Positions 1-7,987 of a stretch of DNA of 64,000 nucleotides are shown piece after piece. The stretch lies in contig CANRFO010000002.1 in NCBI GenBank assembly GCA_947629925.1, positions 62,001 through 126,000 of the forward strand. The letters run 5' to 3'. The notes under the pieces are model-generated. The model did not search any database. It saw nothing but the letters and a program-made list of their open reading frames with translations, and had not been told where the DNA came from. The position numbers and the translations under genes were made by a program. Source of the stretch: an uncultured Ruminiclostridium sp. (GTDB lineage Bacteria > Bacillota > Clostridia > Oscillospirales > Ruminococcaceae). How positions within the stretch are numbered: position 1 is the first letter of the stretch; the number at the start of each line of letters is the position of its first letter.

Positions 1-204
1 GGTTCCGTCTTCCAGCTCCTTGTACAAAATCCTTAACTCGCTGTCCGGATTGCCTTCACTGAATTCTCCGGTATCAGGATTCCGGTTTAACCACTTAAAT
101 GTTGTGCTGTCATTTGATGCTGCGCTTACAGGCAGCGTGAATGTTGCTGCTGTTGCCGCTATTGCCCCCGCAACCGCCGCCGCCAGAACTTTTTTAAACT
201 TCAT
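1..204 (-). CDS. Secreted protein, N-terminal part only (runs off window)
   Basis: The first 68 codons of a leftward gene are visible. They begin with ATG at 204, behind GAGAGGAG about 8 bases upstream. The product starts MKFKKVLAAAVAGAIAATAA and continues into a hydrophobic stretch ending TLPVSA, a typical Sec signal peptide with a probable cut after Ala-Ala near residue 27. The mature part begins with a Ser/Asp/Thr-rich stretch and shows no recognisable domain before the window edge. A consensus promoter (257-285) drives it, divergent from the XRE regulator. Function unknown; secretion is the only thing supported. Confidence 0.8.
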   Translation of the reverse strand, partial: MKFKKVLAAAVAGAIAATAATFTLPVSAASNDSTTFKWLNRNPDTGEFSEGNPDSELRILYKELEDGT

Positions 205-256
205 TCTTTACAAGCTCCTCTCAAAAAATTAAAATATAAGCGTATCGCTTTTTTGA

Positions 257-285
257 ATTATAACACTATATTTTAATTTTGTCAA
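257..285 (-). promoter_or_regulatory. Sigma-A type promoter for the secreted protein
   Basis: On the minus strand, TTGACA (285-280), a 17-base spacer and TATAAT (262-257). The 5' leader is about 45 nt and contains an inverted repeat, AAGCG-TAT-CGCTT (239-251), between the -10 box and the ribosome site. It could be an operator for the neighbouring XRE regulator, but nothing proves that. Confidence 0.75.
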
Positions 286-398
286 GTAATATTATCATAT
301 TTGTCAATCATATTATAAATAATGATGTACAAAAATAAAAACATACTATGATATAATAGTGCCAAAATATGATAGTAATATTTTAAAAGGAGGGCAAT

Positions 399-698
399 AT
401 GATTTATAATCTGTGCGAACGTATAGCGGAACTTAGAAACACGTTCGGTCTCACTCAGTCAGACCTTGCCAAACGGTTGGAAGTTACTCGAAGCGCCGTA
501 AACGCATGGGAAATGGGTTTTGCCACACCGCAGCTGAAAAATATAATCGAAATGTCCAAGATCTTCAACACCACGGTAGACGGCTTGCTGAACACCACCT
601 CAAAGGTCGTGATAGACATAACCGACCTTTCCGAAAAGGAACAGCAGGCGGTTTTCAACATAGTTGACTGCCTGAAAAATAAAACCGAAAAACAGTAA
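399..698 (+). CDS. XRE-family helix-turn-helix transcriptional regulator
   Basis: A 99-residue protein with a Cro/C1-type HTH over residues 5-60. It carries the usual LTQSDLAKRL...SAVNAWE..TPQLKNIIEMSKIF signature, with Gln-20 of the recognition region and the Trp-Glu of helix 4 visible. The C-terminal 35 residues are a short charged tail, too small for a ligand domain. Start ATG follows AAGGAGGGCAAT. A TATAAT at 352-357 is a likely -10, with only a weak -35. The gene is divergent from the secreted protein at 1-204 and ends in its own terminator, so it probably autoregulates and may control its neighbour; that part is inference. Confidence 0.9.
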   Translation: MIYNLCERIAELRNTFGLTQSDLAKRLEVTRSAVNAWEMGFATPQLKNIIEMSKIFNTTVDGLLNTTSKVVIDITDLSEKEQQAVFNIVDCLKNKTEKQ

Positions 699-731
699 AA
701 CAGCCGAGCATTTTAAATGACGGCTGTTTTT
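697..731 (+). terminator. Rho-independent terminator after the XRE gene
   Basis: The inverted repeat AAAACAGCCG / CGGCTGTTTT flanks a short A/T loop and is followed by T-rich sequence. It lies directly on the stop codon of the XRE gene. Confidence 0.8.
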
Positions 732-734
732 ATA

Positions 735-763
735 TTGATTTTTTTCAAAAATAGTATTATACT
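735..763 (+). promoter_or_regulatory. Promoter of the moxR operon
   Basis: TTGATT (735-740), a 17-base spacer, then TATACT (758-763), about 28 bases before the moxR start codon. The match is near consensus. Confidence 0.6.
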
Positions 764-791
764 GAAATAAGAAACAAAAGGAGGCGTTCCC

Positions 792-1739
792 ATGAACTCA
801 TCGAAAGCCCATGACGTCACCGCGCAGGTGAACAAGGTCATTCTCGGCAAGGAAAAAGAGGTCGAAGAAGTAATGCTCACATTTCTTGCCGACGGACATA
901 TTTTGCTTGAGGACATTCCAGGCGTGGGTAAGACCACCCTTGCCCTTGCCTTTTCAAAGGCCATGGCTTTGGACTGCCGCCGTGTGCAGTTCACTCCCGA
1001 CGTAATGCCCTCGGACCTGACGGGATTTTCCGTTTACCGCCGCGACGAGGAACGCTTTGTTTATCAGCAGGGGAGCGTGTTCTGCAATCTGCTCCTTGCC
1101 GACGAGATAAACAGGACTTCACCAAAGACCCAGTCCGCCCTGCTTGAAGTTATGGAAGAGCGGCGTGTTTCGGTGGAGGGAGTGACCCGTGACGTCCCGA
1201 AGCCTTTTCTTGTAATAGCCACCCAGAATCCGTTCGGCACGGCGGGAACGCAGCTCCTGCCTCCCGCGCAGGTGGACCGCTTTATGTCCACGCTGACCTT
1301 AGGCTATCCCGACAGGGAGCATGAGCTTGCCATGGCTATGACGGTAGGGGAGGAACAGCGCACAGACAGCGTGATCCCCGTTATGACGAAAGAGGAGCTT
1401 ATGCAGGCTCAGCATGAGATACACGAGGTTTTCATAAAAGAAGAGGTGGTAAATTACATATTGGATTTAGTGACCGCCACCAGAAGCCACCGTTACATTG
1501 AGCGGGGCGCAAGCCCGAGAGCGACTATCGCCCTTGTGAAGCTGTCAAAAAGCGCGGCGTGGTACAAAGGTCGGGATTATGTGACCCCCGCCGACGTTCT
1601 GGAGCAGTTTCCTTACGCCGTTTCCCACCGCATTATATTAAATTCCTCCGCCTCCATGGACGGAATGACAAAGGCGGCGATAATAAACGAGATAGCTTCG
1701 TCTGTCAAAAAGCCGCCTATGGGAGAAAAGAGCAGATGA
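792..1739 (+). CDS. MoxR-family AAA+ ATPase
   Basis: A 315-residue AAA_3 ATPase. Walker A is PGVGKTT near residue 43, Walker B is LLLADEINR near residue 100, followed by the MoxR signature SPKTQSALLEVMEE. The ATQNP sensor 1 and the lid domain (residues 230-310) are also present. MoxR ATPases act as chaperones that help insert cofactors or mature partner proteins. This one heads the common moxR / DUF58 / transglutaminase triad, so its target is probably the envelope complex made by the next two genes. The start follows AAAGGAGGCGTTCCC, and the stop overlaps the next ATG (ATGA), indicating translational coupling. Confidence 0.93.
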   Translation: MNSSKAHDVTAQVNKVILGKEKEVEEVMLTFLADGHILLEDIPGVGKTTLALAFSKAMALDCRRVQFTPDVMPSDLTGFSVYRRDEERFVYQQGSVFCNLLLADEINRTSPKTQSALLEVMEERRVSVEGVTRDVPKPFLVIATQNPFGTAGTQLLPPAQVDRFMSTLTLGYPDREHELAMAMTVGEEQRTDSVIPVMTKEELMQAQHEIHEVFIKEEVVNYILDLVTATRSHRYIERGASPRATIALVKLSKSAAWYKGRDYVTPADVLEQFPYAVSHRIILNSSASMDGMTKAAIINEIASSVKKPPMGEKSR

Positions 1740-2803
1740 GCAAGATAGTACTGTTGCTGCTTGCGGCGCTGACCTATTATCTTGCGGGGATGTACCTTTC
1801 GCTCCCCCTTATGATACTGGGAACAGCGGAGCTTCTGCTTCTGATTTTTCTTGTTATTTTGCCCAGATACCTGAAAAGAGGTCTTTCGGTAAGTTTTTTG
1901 AAGAAAAGCGAAACTGCGGAGCTTGGCGGCGAAATGCGCTGTCAGCTTGTGATACATAACACAGGAAAGCTCCCCGTCAGCAGAGCAAGACTGCGCTTAA
2001 AGCTGAAGTATGCGGGGGAAAAAAAGGAAGTCACCCGCCGCCTTTATTTTGGAGCGGCAAAGGGCGACAGCGAAACGGAATTTTCCTTCCGCACCGAATA
2101 CTGCGGCTTGATACAGATAAAGGCGGATAAACTGCGGGTATATGATTATATGTCCCTCTATTCCTCCTCAAAGCCGCTGGACGCATATATGGAGGCGGCG
2201 GTTTTTCCCGTAAGCAGTCCGCTTGATATAGACCTGCCCGCCGAGGCGTTTGACAACACGGGAGTTTCAGAGCTTACAGCGGACAAAACGGGAGAAAACA
2301 ACGACGAGATACGCCAGATACGGGAATACCGTACAGGCGATTCCAAACGCCATATCCACTGGAACCTGAGCGCCAAGACCGATAAGCTGTGGATAAAGGA
2401 ATATCAGAAGGACGCCGACCTTACGGCGGGGATATTGCTTTCCTGCGGCGGGGAGATCAAAACTCAACAGCAAAGCGCATTTTACAGCCTGTTCTTTTCC
2501 CTTGCGCTGGGGCTTTTGCAAAGCGCCGCTTTGGTGAAGGTATGCTGGTACGACGGCGGAAAAGGCGGCTATATCATTGACGAAGCGGCAAACGCCGAGC
2601 AATTGCGTGAATTGCTGGTAAGACTTTACAGAAGTAATTTATCCAAGGCGGACAACGCTCCCGCCTTTGAATATCTTTTCAGACTGACAACAGACCTTGA
2701 GCTTTACGGCAAGGAAAAACTGATACGCCCCTTTACTGCGGAGGATATGACAGTGGAAAACCAATACCCCGATTTACTGCGGAGGATAACCATAACTCTC
2801 TGA
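1736..2803 (+). CDS. DUF58 domain membrane protein
   Basis: A 355-residue protein starting at the ATG that overlaps the moxR stop; longer in-frame readings into moxR have no ribosome site. Two hydrophobic segments lie at the N-terminus (about residues 4-45), followed by a soluble beta-rich region. The DUF58 signature IREYRTGDSKRHIHWNLSAK is near residue 205. DUF58 proteins have a von Willebrand A-like fold and are almost always next to MoxR ATPases. The role is not established experimentally; an envelope-associated complex with the neighbouring transglutaminase-like protein is inferred from context. Confidence 0.92.
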   Translation: MSKIVLLLLAALTYYLAGMYLSLPLMILGTAELLLLIFLVILPRYLKRGLSVSFLKKSETAELGGEMRCQLVIHNTGKLPVSRARLRLKLKYAGEKKEVTRRLYFGAAKGDSETEFSFRTEYCGLIQIKADKLRVYDYMSLYSSSKPLDAYMEAAVFPVSSPLDIDLPAEAFDNTGVSELTADKTGENNDEIRQIREYRTGDSKRHIHWNLSAKTDKLWIKEYQKDADLTAGILLSCGGEIKTQQQSAFYSLFFSLALGLLQSAALVKVCWYDGGKGGYIIDEAANAEQLRELLVRLYRSNLSKADNAPAFEYLFRLTTDLELYGKEKLIRPFTAEDMTVENQYPDLLRRITITL

Positions 2804-2818
2804 GAAAGGAGGAGCGGA

Positions 2819-5161
2819 ATGGCAAAATTCAGACTGAACGTAAATACGGCGCAGGCAAAGGAGCGTGAGCCCCTGCCCTTTGTCACCTTTGTTTTCCTGC
2901 TGGCGGGAGTTCTGGGAATGCTGCTTTTGTTCCGCTCGCCTGCCGAGAATGATTACAGCGCGGCGGTGGTACTGCCCTTTGCGGTGATTTTGTGCTGGGC
3001 GATATGGTTCACTTATAACCGCAGCAAGACCGCATTCTGGTGCCTTACGGCGGCGTCCGCGGCGGCCTGTATCCTTGTGCCGCTGATTATGGGCGACGTG
3101 TTCAGCGCCCAGCTCCTTCACGTTATCTTTTCGCTTACGAGCGACAATTCTCCTCAGCCTATGGAGCTTACCGAGCTTGCGCTGTTTCTGACGGTGATTC
3201 TCTCCTTCGGTCTTTTTGTAATGGAAGGTCCAGGGCGGAGCCACGCCCTGCTTTATCTTTTCACAACGGCGCTGCTGCTGTTCGCTCCCATAATCGACAT
3301 AAAAGCGAATATCGAGACAGCTTTTCTTCTTGTGATATTTCAGCTTTCCTTCTGGACGATAATGTCCGTTACAAGGGAAAATAAAAAGACGATGCTCTTC
3401 ACGAAGCACCGCCTTAAACTGGCGGGAAGCAGTGCCGTCGCGCTCTGCCTCGCGCTGACGATTGCTTTTCTTGCGGTATTTCCCTTTGTTGCGGCAAATT
3501 CCACTGAGCTTTTTGATTCGGTTTATACGGTAGAAGGCTTTATTTACCGCACTGTGGACAATATGACGGGACGCTCCGAGAAGCTTGTTGCAGGAGGGCA
3601 GATAAACAACGGGAACAACTACCCCACAGGCACTCCTCACCTTGAGGTGACGGTAGACCGTCTTCCCACCGAGAGCATATATCTTCGCGGCTTCAGCGGC
3701 GGAGACTACAAAAACGGAAACTGGACAAATGTAAGCGATTTCGTTCCCATGTCCGTCTATTACCATGATGAAGAAATTTTTTATCCCGCCGATCTGGAGC
3801 TTATGCTGTACGAGCTGAACCGCAGTGAGGAAAAGGAATACACTGTTAATATCCGTCACCTGAACGGAGATTACAGCATAACTTACAGACCGTATTTCAG
3901 TTCTGACCTGCTTTCTTATGACAATGTGGCGGGTTATTATGATGATGAAGCTGCCTCCATATACTCCTTACAGGGAGATTACGAAGTTTATCACGGCTAC
4001 GCAGAGGACTTTGCCGCCAAGGACGTTGACGTTGACACAGGCTATTCCTACAACTGCACGGAGCAGAAGGATCTTTTATCCTATAATAAATATGACAGAG
4101 TGGACATTACAGAGCTGTCGCAGCTGCTTGAGAGAAGAAGGGACTATATTGACTATGCAAAAAACCGATTTACCGCATATCCTAAAGAGGATCTGCCGAG
4201 GCTTTCCGCTCTTGTGGCGGAAAATCCCCTTACCGAGCTTGATGACATAACCGCCTTTATCCTTTACACTCTGAACAGCAACGCCGAGTACAGCCTTACT
4301 CCGGGTTGGACGCCCTGGGGAAAGGAAATAGCGGAATATTTCCTGTTCGAGCGTAAAGCGGGCTATTGCCAGCATTTTGCGCTGGTAGCAACGCTGATGT
4401 ACAGAATGTACGGCGTTCCCGCCCGCTATGTCACGGGATACAGAGTTGACCCCAACGATTTTTATTCTGTTTCCGATAATGAATTTAAGACAACTGTCAC
4501 CGATGCTTCTGCCCACGCCTGGGTGGAGATATATCTCAAACAGTACGGCTGGGTGCCTGTTGAAGTTACTCCATCCTCAGACGGAACGGCTTCGTTTTAT
4601 CCCGGCTTTAACGGTATAAGGCTAAACACCCTATGGCTCCAGCACGGCTGGACAGGAGCCGACTCGGTTCACAGCGCCGCCGAGAATGTTCAGCTTTCGG
4701 AGCAGTCCGACCTGTCCGATATGCTGAACGGAATGAATATTGATCTTGACGCGATAGCCGTTCCTCTGGCAATAATACTTGCCGCGGCATTTTTGCTGAT
4801 AGCGCCGCTGTTCATACTGCTCAGGCGTAAGCGAAAGCTTAAAGCGCAGATGACTGAAGGAAGCCGCAGCGCTTTTTACAGGCTTACGCAGGCGCTTGAG
4901 TTCTGCGGGGAAATGCAGGACAGCGACGGGAACGAGCCTGATTTTGCAAGCAGACTTGCCGCCGCGGTTCCCGATATAACGGAGAGCGAAGCCGCCGAAA
5001 TGCTTTCCGCCGTCAGCAAAGCCGCCTATGGCAATTCTCCCGCCGACCCCGATGAGGAAAAGACGGTGAGAACGGTTGCAGACCGCGTATGCAGTCACGC
5101 TTATCAGCGCCTGAATCCCTTTAAAAAGCTGTTTTTCAAGTACATTAAGGCGTATGTCTGA
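2819..5161 (+). CDS. Membrane transglutaminase-like protein (TgpA type)
   Basis: A 780-residue protein with about six N-terminal membrane spans (residues 20-230). A long extracytoplasmic region follows, containing a transglutaminase core at about 465-590, a further span at about 640-665 and a cytoplasmic tail. The nucleophile Cys sits in GYCQHFALVATLMYR and the His in SAHAWVEIY. The third position reads WVPVEVTP, with Glu where most relatives have Asp. It starts after GAAAGGAGGAGCGGA, 15 bases past DUF58. By family it would act on peptides or proteins outside the membrane; substrate unknown. It is the last gene of the moxR operon and is closed by a terminator. Confidence 0.9.
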   Translation: MAKFRLNVNTAQAKEREPLPFVTFVFLLAGVLGMLLLFRSPAENDYSAAVVLPFAVILCWAIWFTYNRSKTAFWCLTAASAAACILVPLIMGDVFSAQLLHVIFSLTSDNSPQPMELTELALFLTVILSFGLFVMEGPGRSHALLYLFTTALLLFAPIIDIKANIETAFLLVIFQLSFWTIMSVTRENKKTMLFTKHRLKLAGSSAVALCLALTIAFLAVFPFVAANSTELFDSVYTVEGFIYRTVDNMTGRSEKLVAGGQINNGNNYPTGTPHLEVTVDRLPTESIYLRGFSGGDYKNGNWTNVSDFVPMSVYYHDEEIFYPADLELMLYELNRSEEKEYTVNIRHLNGDYSITYRPYFSSDLLSYDNVAGYYDDEAASIYSLQGDYEVYHGYAEDFAAKDVDVDTGYSYNCTEQKDLLSYNKYDRVDITELSQLLERRRDYIDYAKNRFTAYPKEDLPRLSALVAENPLTELDDITAFILYTLNSNAEYSLTPGWTPWGKEIAEYFLFERKAGYCQHFALVATLMYRMYGVPARYVTGYRVDPNDFYSVSDNEFKTTVTDASAHAWVEIYLKQYGWVPVEVTPSSDGTASFYPGFNGIRLNTLWLQHGWTGADSVHSAAENVQLSEQSDLSDMLNGMNIDLDAIAVPLAIILAAAFLLIAPLFILLRRKRKLKAQMTEGSRSAFYRLTQALEFCGEMQDSDGNEPDFASRLAAAVPDITESEAAEMLSAVSKAAYGNSPADPDEEKTVRTVADRVCSHAYQRLNPFKKLFFKYIKAYV

Positions 5162-5167
5162 TGAATA

Positions 5168-5200
5168 AAACTGCGCTCCTGCAAAGAGCGCAGTTTATTT
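5168..5200 (+). terminator. Terminator of the moxR operon
   Basis: AAACTGCGCTC / GAGCGCAGTTT, an 11-bp stem with a 7-base loop followed by ATTTATTATTT, seven bases after the transglutaminase stop. Confidence 0.9.
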
Positions 5201-5410
5201 ATTATTTGAAATCACCATGCGTTTAATCAGCAAAAACTGCATATCCTCCCTGAAACCCTCGGCTCGCAATTTTACGGTTTTGCGAAGCAAAATGAATTTC
5301 CTTAAGGGAAATTCAAGAAAAATCACGTCAGAAAAAGAGCTGAGGACGAGCCGTAAGGCGGCGGACGAAGCCTTTTTTCATTTATCACCAAGATTTTTGG
5401 GCGGTAAACA
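5201..5410. other. Hairpin-rich intergenic stretch, no gene seen
   Basis: No reading frame here has a ribosome site. The stretch contains a clear stem GAATTTCC / GGAAATTC at about 5294-5314, an A/T-rich imperfect hairpin just before it (5269-5293), and a G/C-rich segment with repeated GGACGA that ends in a T-run near 5380. It could be an untranslated RNA or decayed sequence. I cannot assign it to a known RNA family. Confidence 0.4.
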
Positions 5411-5446
5411 TAAAAAACACGCTCCAGTGAATTGGGGAGCGTGTTG
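5411..5446 (-). terminator. Terminator of the tRNA-Arg transcript
   Basis: Read leftwards: AACACGCTCC stem, an 8-base loop, GGAGCGTGTT, then a T-run. It lies about 22 bases beyond the 3' end of tRNA-Arg. Confidence 0.8.
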
Positions 5447-5467
5447 GGTGCAGCGTCACGCTGCTGG

Positions 5468-5540
5468 CCTGCCCGGCCGGAGTCGAACCGGCAGTCTTCG
5501 GAGTCGGAGTCCGACGCATTATCCATTGTGCTACGGGCAG
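5468..5540 (-). tRNA. tRNA-Arg (anticodon CCG)
   Basis: A full 73-nt cloverleaf on the minus strand. Acceptor CTGCCCG pairs with CGGGCAG, with discriminator G. The anticodon stem TCGGA/TCCGA encloses the loop CTCCGAC, so the anticodon is CCG, reading CGG (Arg). The T arm is GCCGG-TTCGACT-CCGGC. CCA is not encoded: the base after the discriminator is followed by GC. Confidence 0.95.
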
Positions 5541-5575
5541 AAAATAAAGGCGGCTTTGTGACCGCCTTTTATTTT
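5541..5575 (-). terminator. Terminator between the aminotransferase and tRNA-Arg
   Basis: AAGGCGG / CCGCCTT stem (5547-5568) with A/T runs on both sides. It lies between the aminotransferase stop and the 5' end of the tRNA, so the two are probably separate transcripts. Confidence 0.75.
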
Positions 5576-5602
5576 ACCATAAAATCAGCTCAAATGCAAG
5601 CC

Positions 5603-6874
5603 TTATTTCTCCAGCACTTCGATAGCCGCAAGTTTTGCGGAGGTGCAGAAAATATCCATAGCCTTGGAAAGCTCCTCAACGGTAGGGAAGGTGGGAGCGA
5701 TCCTGATGTTGTTGTCCTGCGGGTCCTTTCCGTATGGGAAAGTAGCTCCCGCGTTGGTCAGCACGACCCCCGCCTCCTTGCAAAGCTGCACCGTCCTCTT
5801 TGCCGTTCCGGGCAGTCCGTTGAAGGACACGAAATATCCGCCGTTAGGCTTGTGCCATTGACCGATACCCAGCGGCTCAATCTGCCTTTCCAAAGCATAA
5901 AGCACCACCTTGAACTTAGGCTCGATTATCGCCCTGTGCATTTTCATGTGCTTTTGTATTCCCTCGTAGTCCTTGAAAAATCTTGCATGGCGAAGCTGAT
6001 TCAGCTTGTCATAGCCGATAGTCTGATAGCTCATCTGCTCTTTTATGAAATTTATGTTCGCTTCACTTGCAGCAAGCACTGCAAGTCCGCCGCCCGGGAA
6101 GCTTATCTTTGAAGTTGAGGTGAAAATGTACACCATATTTTCCTTGCCTGTTTTTTTGCATTCGTCAAGAATGTTCAGCAGCTTGTCGGGAGTATCTGTC
6201 AGATGATGAACGCAGTAGGCGTGATCCCAGAATATCCTGAAATCGTCCGCCTTCGGGTTCAGGTTTGCAAACCGCCTTACCACCTCGTCGGAATAGGTTA
6301 TGCCCGAGGGATTTGAGTACATTGGAACGCACCATATGCCCTTTATCTCCTCGTCCTCGCTGACTAATTTTTCCACCATATCCATATCGGGACCGTCGCT
6401 CTTGTAAGGCACGGTTATCATCTCAATACCCATACTTTCGCAGATTGCAAAATGCCTGTCATATCCCGGAGCGGGGCAGAGGAATTTAACGTGTTCATAT
6501 TTTCCCCAAGGCTTTTTTCCGCCAAGAACGCCGAGAAGCATAGCCCTTGCGATACTGTCGTACATCATGCAAAGGCTGGAGTTGCCGCCTACGATAAGCT
6601 CATACCTTCCCACGCCAAGCATAGGCATAAACAGCCTTTTCGCCTCGTAAATGCCGTCAAGCACGCCGTAGTTGCGGCAGTCGATACCGTTTTCGCTGAC
6701 AAATTCGCCGTCAAGGCAGTGCAAAAGCATATCCTCGCTCAAGTCAAGCTGTATCGGCGCAGGCTTGCCTCTTGACATATCCAGCTTTAGTCCCATAGCC
6801 TTGAATTTTTCGTATGCTTCGGTGACCTTTGCCTTCTCCTGCTGAAGCTCTTCCTTTGTCATGTCCTTATACAT
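5603..6874 (-). CDS. Aspartate aminotransferase, subclass Ic (Aminotran_MocR family)
   Basis: A 423-residue PLP enzyme of the fold-type I family PF12897, which contains bacterial aspartate aminotransferases that lack the MocR DNA-binding domain. The family opening LDMSRGKPAP..QLDLS is at residues 31-46, and the PLP lysine is the K of FTSTSKISFPGGG near residue 255. The Arg that binds the substrate carboxylate lies in the NNIRIAPTFP stretch near the C-terminus. The likely reaction is aspartate plus 2-oxoglutarate to oxaloacetate plus glutamate in the cytoplasm. ATG follows GGGAGGAATTTTT. Transcribed alone from a promoter with an unusual palindrome. Confidence 0.88.
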   Translation of the reverse strand: MYKDMTKEELQQEKAKVTEAYEKFKAMGLKLDMSRGKPAPIQLDLSEDMLLHCLDGEFVSENGIDCRNYGVLDGIYEAKRLFMPMLGVGRYELIVGGNSSLCMMYDSIARAMLLGVLGGKKPWGKYEHVKFLCPAPGYDRHFAICESMGIEMITVPYKSDGPDMDMVEKLVSEDEEIKGIWCVPMYSNPSGITYSDEVVRRFANLNPKADDFRIFWDHAYCVHHLTDTPDKLLNILDECKKTGKENMVYIFTSTSKISFPGGGLAVLAASEANINFIKEQMSYQTIGYDKLNQLRHARFFKDYEGIQKHMKMHRAIIEPKFKVVLYALERQIEPLGIGQWHKPNGGYFVSFNGLPGTAKRTVQLCKEAGVVLTNAGATFPYGKDPQDNNIRIAPTFPTVEELSKAMDIFCTSAKLAAIEVLEK

Positions 6875-6910
6875 AAAAATTCCTCCCGAAATCAGATTTT
6901 ACTGCCTTCT

Positions 6911-6939
6911 ATTATATTGCAATTTTACAAAAATTGCAA
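6911..6939 (-). promoter_or_regulatory. Aminotransferase promoter overlapped by a palindrome
   Basis: On the minus strand, TTGCAA (6939-6934), 17-base spacer, TATAAT (6916-6911). The -35 box and spacer form a 23-bp near-perfect palindrome (6917-6939) with arms TTGCAAT and ATTGCAA. A dimeric regulator bound there would block the promoter; which regulator is unknown. Confidence 0.6.
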
Positions 6940-7116
6940 GTTCTTTTTACATTTCCTGCAAAAATTATTCGTTATTTGTAAAAAGTGTGTTTAAAATGTT
7001 TCAAGCCTCCGTATTTTTGTAAAAAAGCAACAAGAGGACAATTTGCCCAAGTTATGCCTGCTGTTCAGCCATTTTTACACAAACCTGCCAAATTTCGTGA
7101 AAATGCGCAAAAATGC

Positions 7117-7145
7117 TTTACAAAGTTGAAAAATTGTATTATAAT
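7117..7145 (+). promoter_or_regulatory. Promoter of the sugar transferase gene
   Basis: TTTACA (7117-7122), 17-base spacer, TATAAT (7140-7145). The start site should fall near 7152, which rules out upstream start codons for the gene that follows. Confidence 0.8.
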
Positions 7146-7214
7146 GTTTTATGTGAAAGTATGGGCATAAAAGTAACTGCCGCTTGTTTTACCACGGCTG
7201 CAAGGAGCGTAGAA

Positions 7215-7937
7215 TTGTACCTGGAAAAAGAGATACCTCTGACGAGAAGAGAAGTGCAGGCTGCCCCCGAAACAAGGACTGAGAGCGCTTCCGCTAACGT
7301 CGGAACGGAAATCGCCGCAAAGCCTGTCTATGAGTTTTTCAAGCGCGGCTTTGACATAATATGTTCCGTTATCGGACTTGTGCTGGCAAGCCCGCTCTTT
7401 TTGGTGTTCTCAATTCTTATTGCCGCCGAAAAAAGCGGAAAAGGCGTTTTCTTCAGCCAGAAACGGCTTGGTAAAAACGGTAAAGAGATAAAGGTGTATA
7501 AGTTCCGAAGCATGGTGAACGACGCCGAAAATGTTGAGAAATGGCTTGATAAAGATCAGCTGAAGCAGTATTACAGCGAGTACAAGGTGGAAAACGACCC
7601 GAGAGTGACAAAAGTCGGACGTTTTCTTCGCCGCACAGGGCTTGATGAGCTGCCGCAGCTTGTGAACATACTCAAAGGCGACCTGAGCCTTGTGGGTCCC
7701 CGCCCGATACAGGAGTCGGAGATCGCTCTTTACGGAGAGTACAAAGACCTTCTTTTGTCGGTAAAGCCGGGGCTTACAGGATACTGGCAGGCTTACTGCT
7801 CCAACGATACTACATATACGAACAAAAAACGTCAGCATATGGAGCTGTTTTACGCAAAGCACTGCAACATGGGCTGGGACATAAAGATATGCTTCGCCAC
7901 CGTGGGCGCTATCATCAAGAAGGCAAAACGCGGCTGA
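7215..7937 (+). CDS. Initiating sugar-phosphate transferase for surface polysaccharide
   Basis: A bacterial sugar transferase (PF02397; WcaJ/PssY-like short form) of about 240 residues. One membrane helix follows an N-terminal Lys/Arg cluster ([21 protein letters not shown]). The family core is present: [21 protein letters not shown], then [12 protein letters not shown] and [10 protein letters not shown]. These enzymes move a sugar-1-phosphate onto undecaprenyl phosphate to start a repeat unit. I place the start at TTG 7215 because AAGGAG lies 7 bases before it. The upstream ATGs (7114, 7151, 7161) lie in or just beyond the promoter and lack a ribosome site. The gene sits alone upstream of the polysaccharide locus. 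Confidence 0.88.
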   Translation: MYLEKEIPLTRREVQAAPETRTESASANVGTEIAAKPVYEFFKRGFDIICSVIGLVLASPLFLVFSILIAAEKSGKGVFFSQKRLGKNGKEIKVYKFRSMVNDAENVEKWLDKDQLKQYYSEYKVENDPRVTKVGRFLRRTGLDELPQLVNILKGDLSLVGPRPIQESEIALYGEYKDLLLSVKPGLTGYWQAYCSNDTTYTNKKRQHMELFYAKHCNMGWDIKICFATVGAIIKKAKRG

Positions 7938-7951
7938 CGCTTCGTATAAAA

Positions 7952-7984
7952 ATGGGCGCAGGTTCAGACCTGCGCCCTCGGATT
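7952..7984 (-). terminator. Terminator hairpin between convergent genes
   Basis: GGGCGCAGGT / ACCTGCGCCC (7954-7977), a 10-bp stem with a 4-base loop. The T-run ATTTTTAT on the leftward side fits the minus-strand gene best, but the stem may also stop the sugar transferase transcript. Confidence 0.75.
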
Positions 7985-7987
7985 TTC

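Noticed and set aside
20..232. 70-codon plus-strand frame at the window start
   Set aside because: The opposite strand has a signal peptide, ribosome site and consensus promoter; this frame has none.
2774..3859. 361-codon minus-strand frame opposite the transglutaminase gene
   Set aside because: Basic, Cys/Arg/His-rich composition of a shadow frame and no ribosome site.
5217..5561. 114-codon plus-strand frame through tRNA-Arg
   Set aside because: Runs across a terminator and a tRNA gene; no ribosome site.
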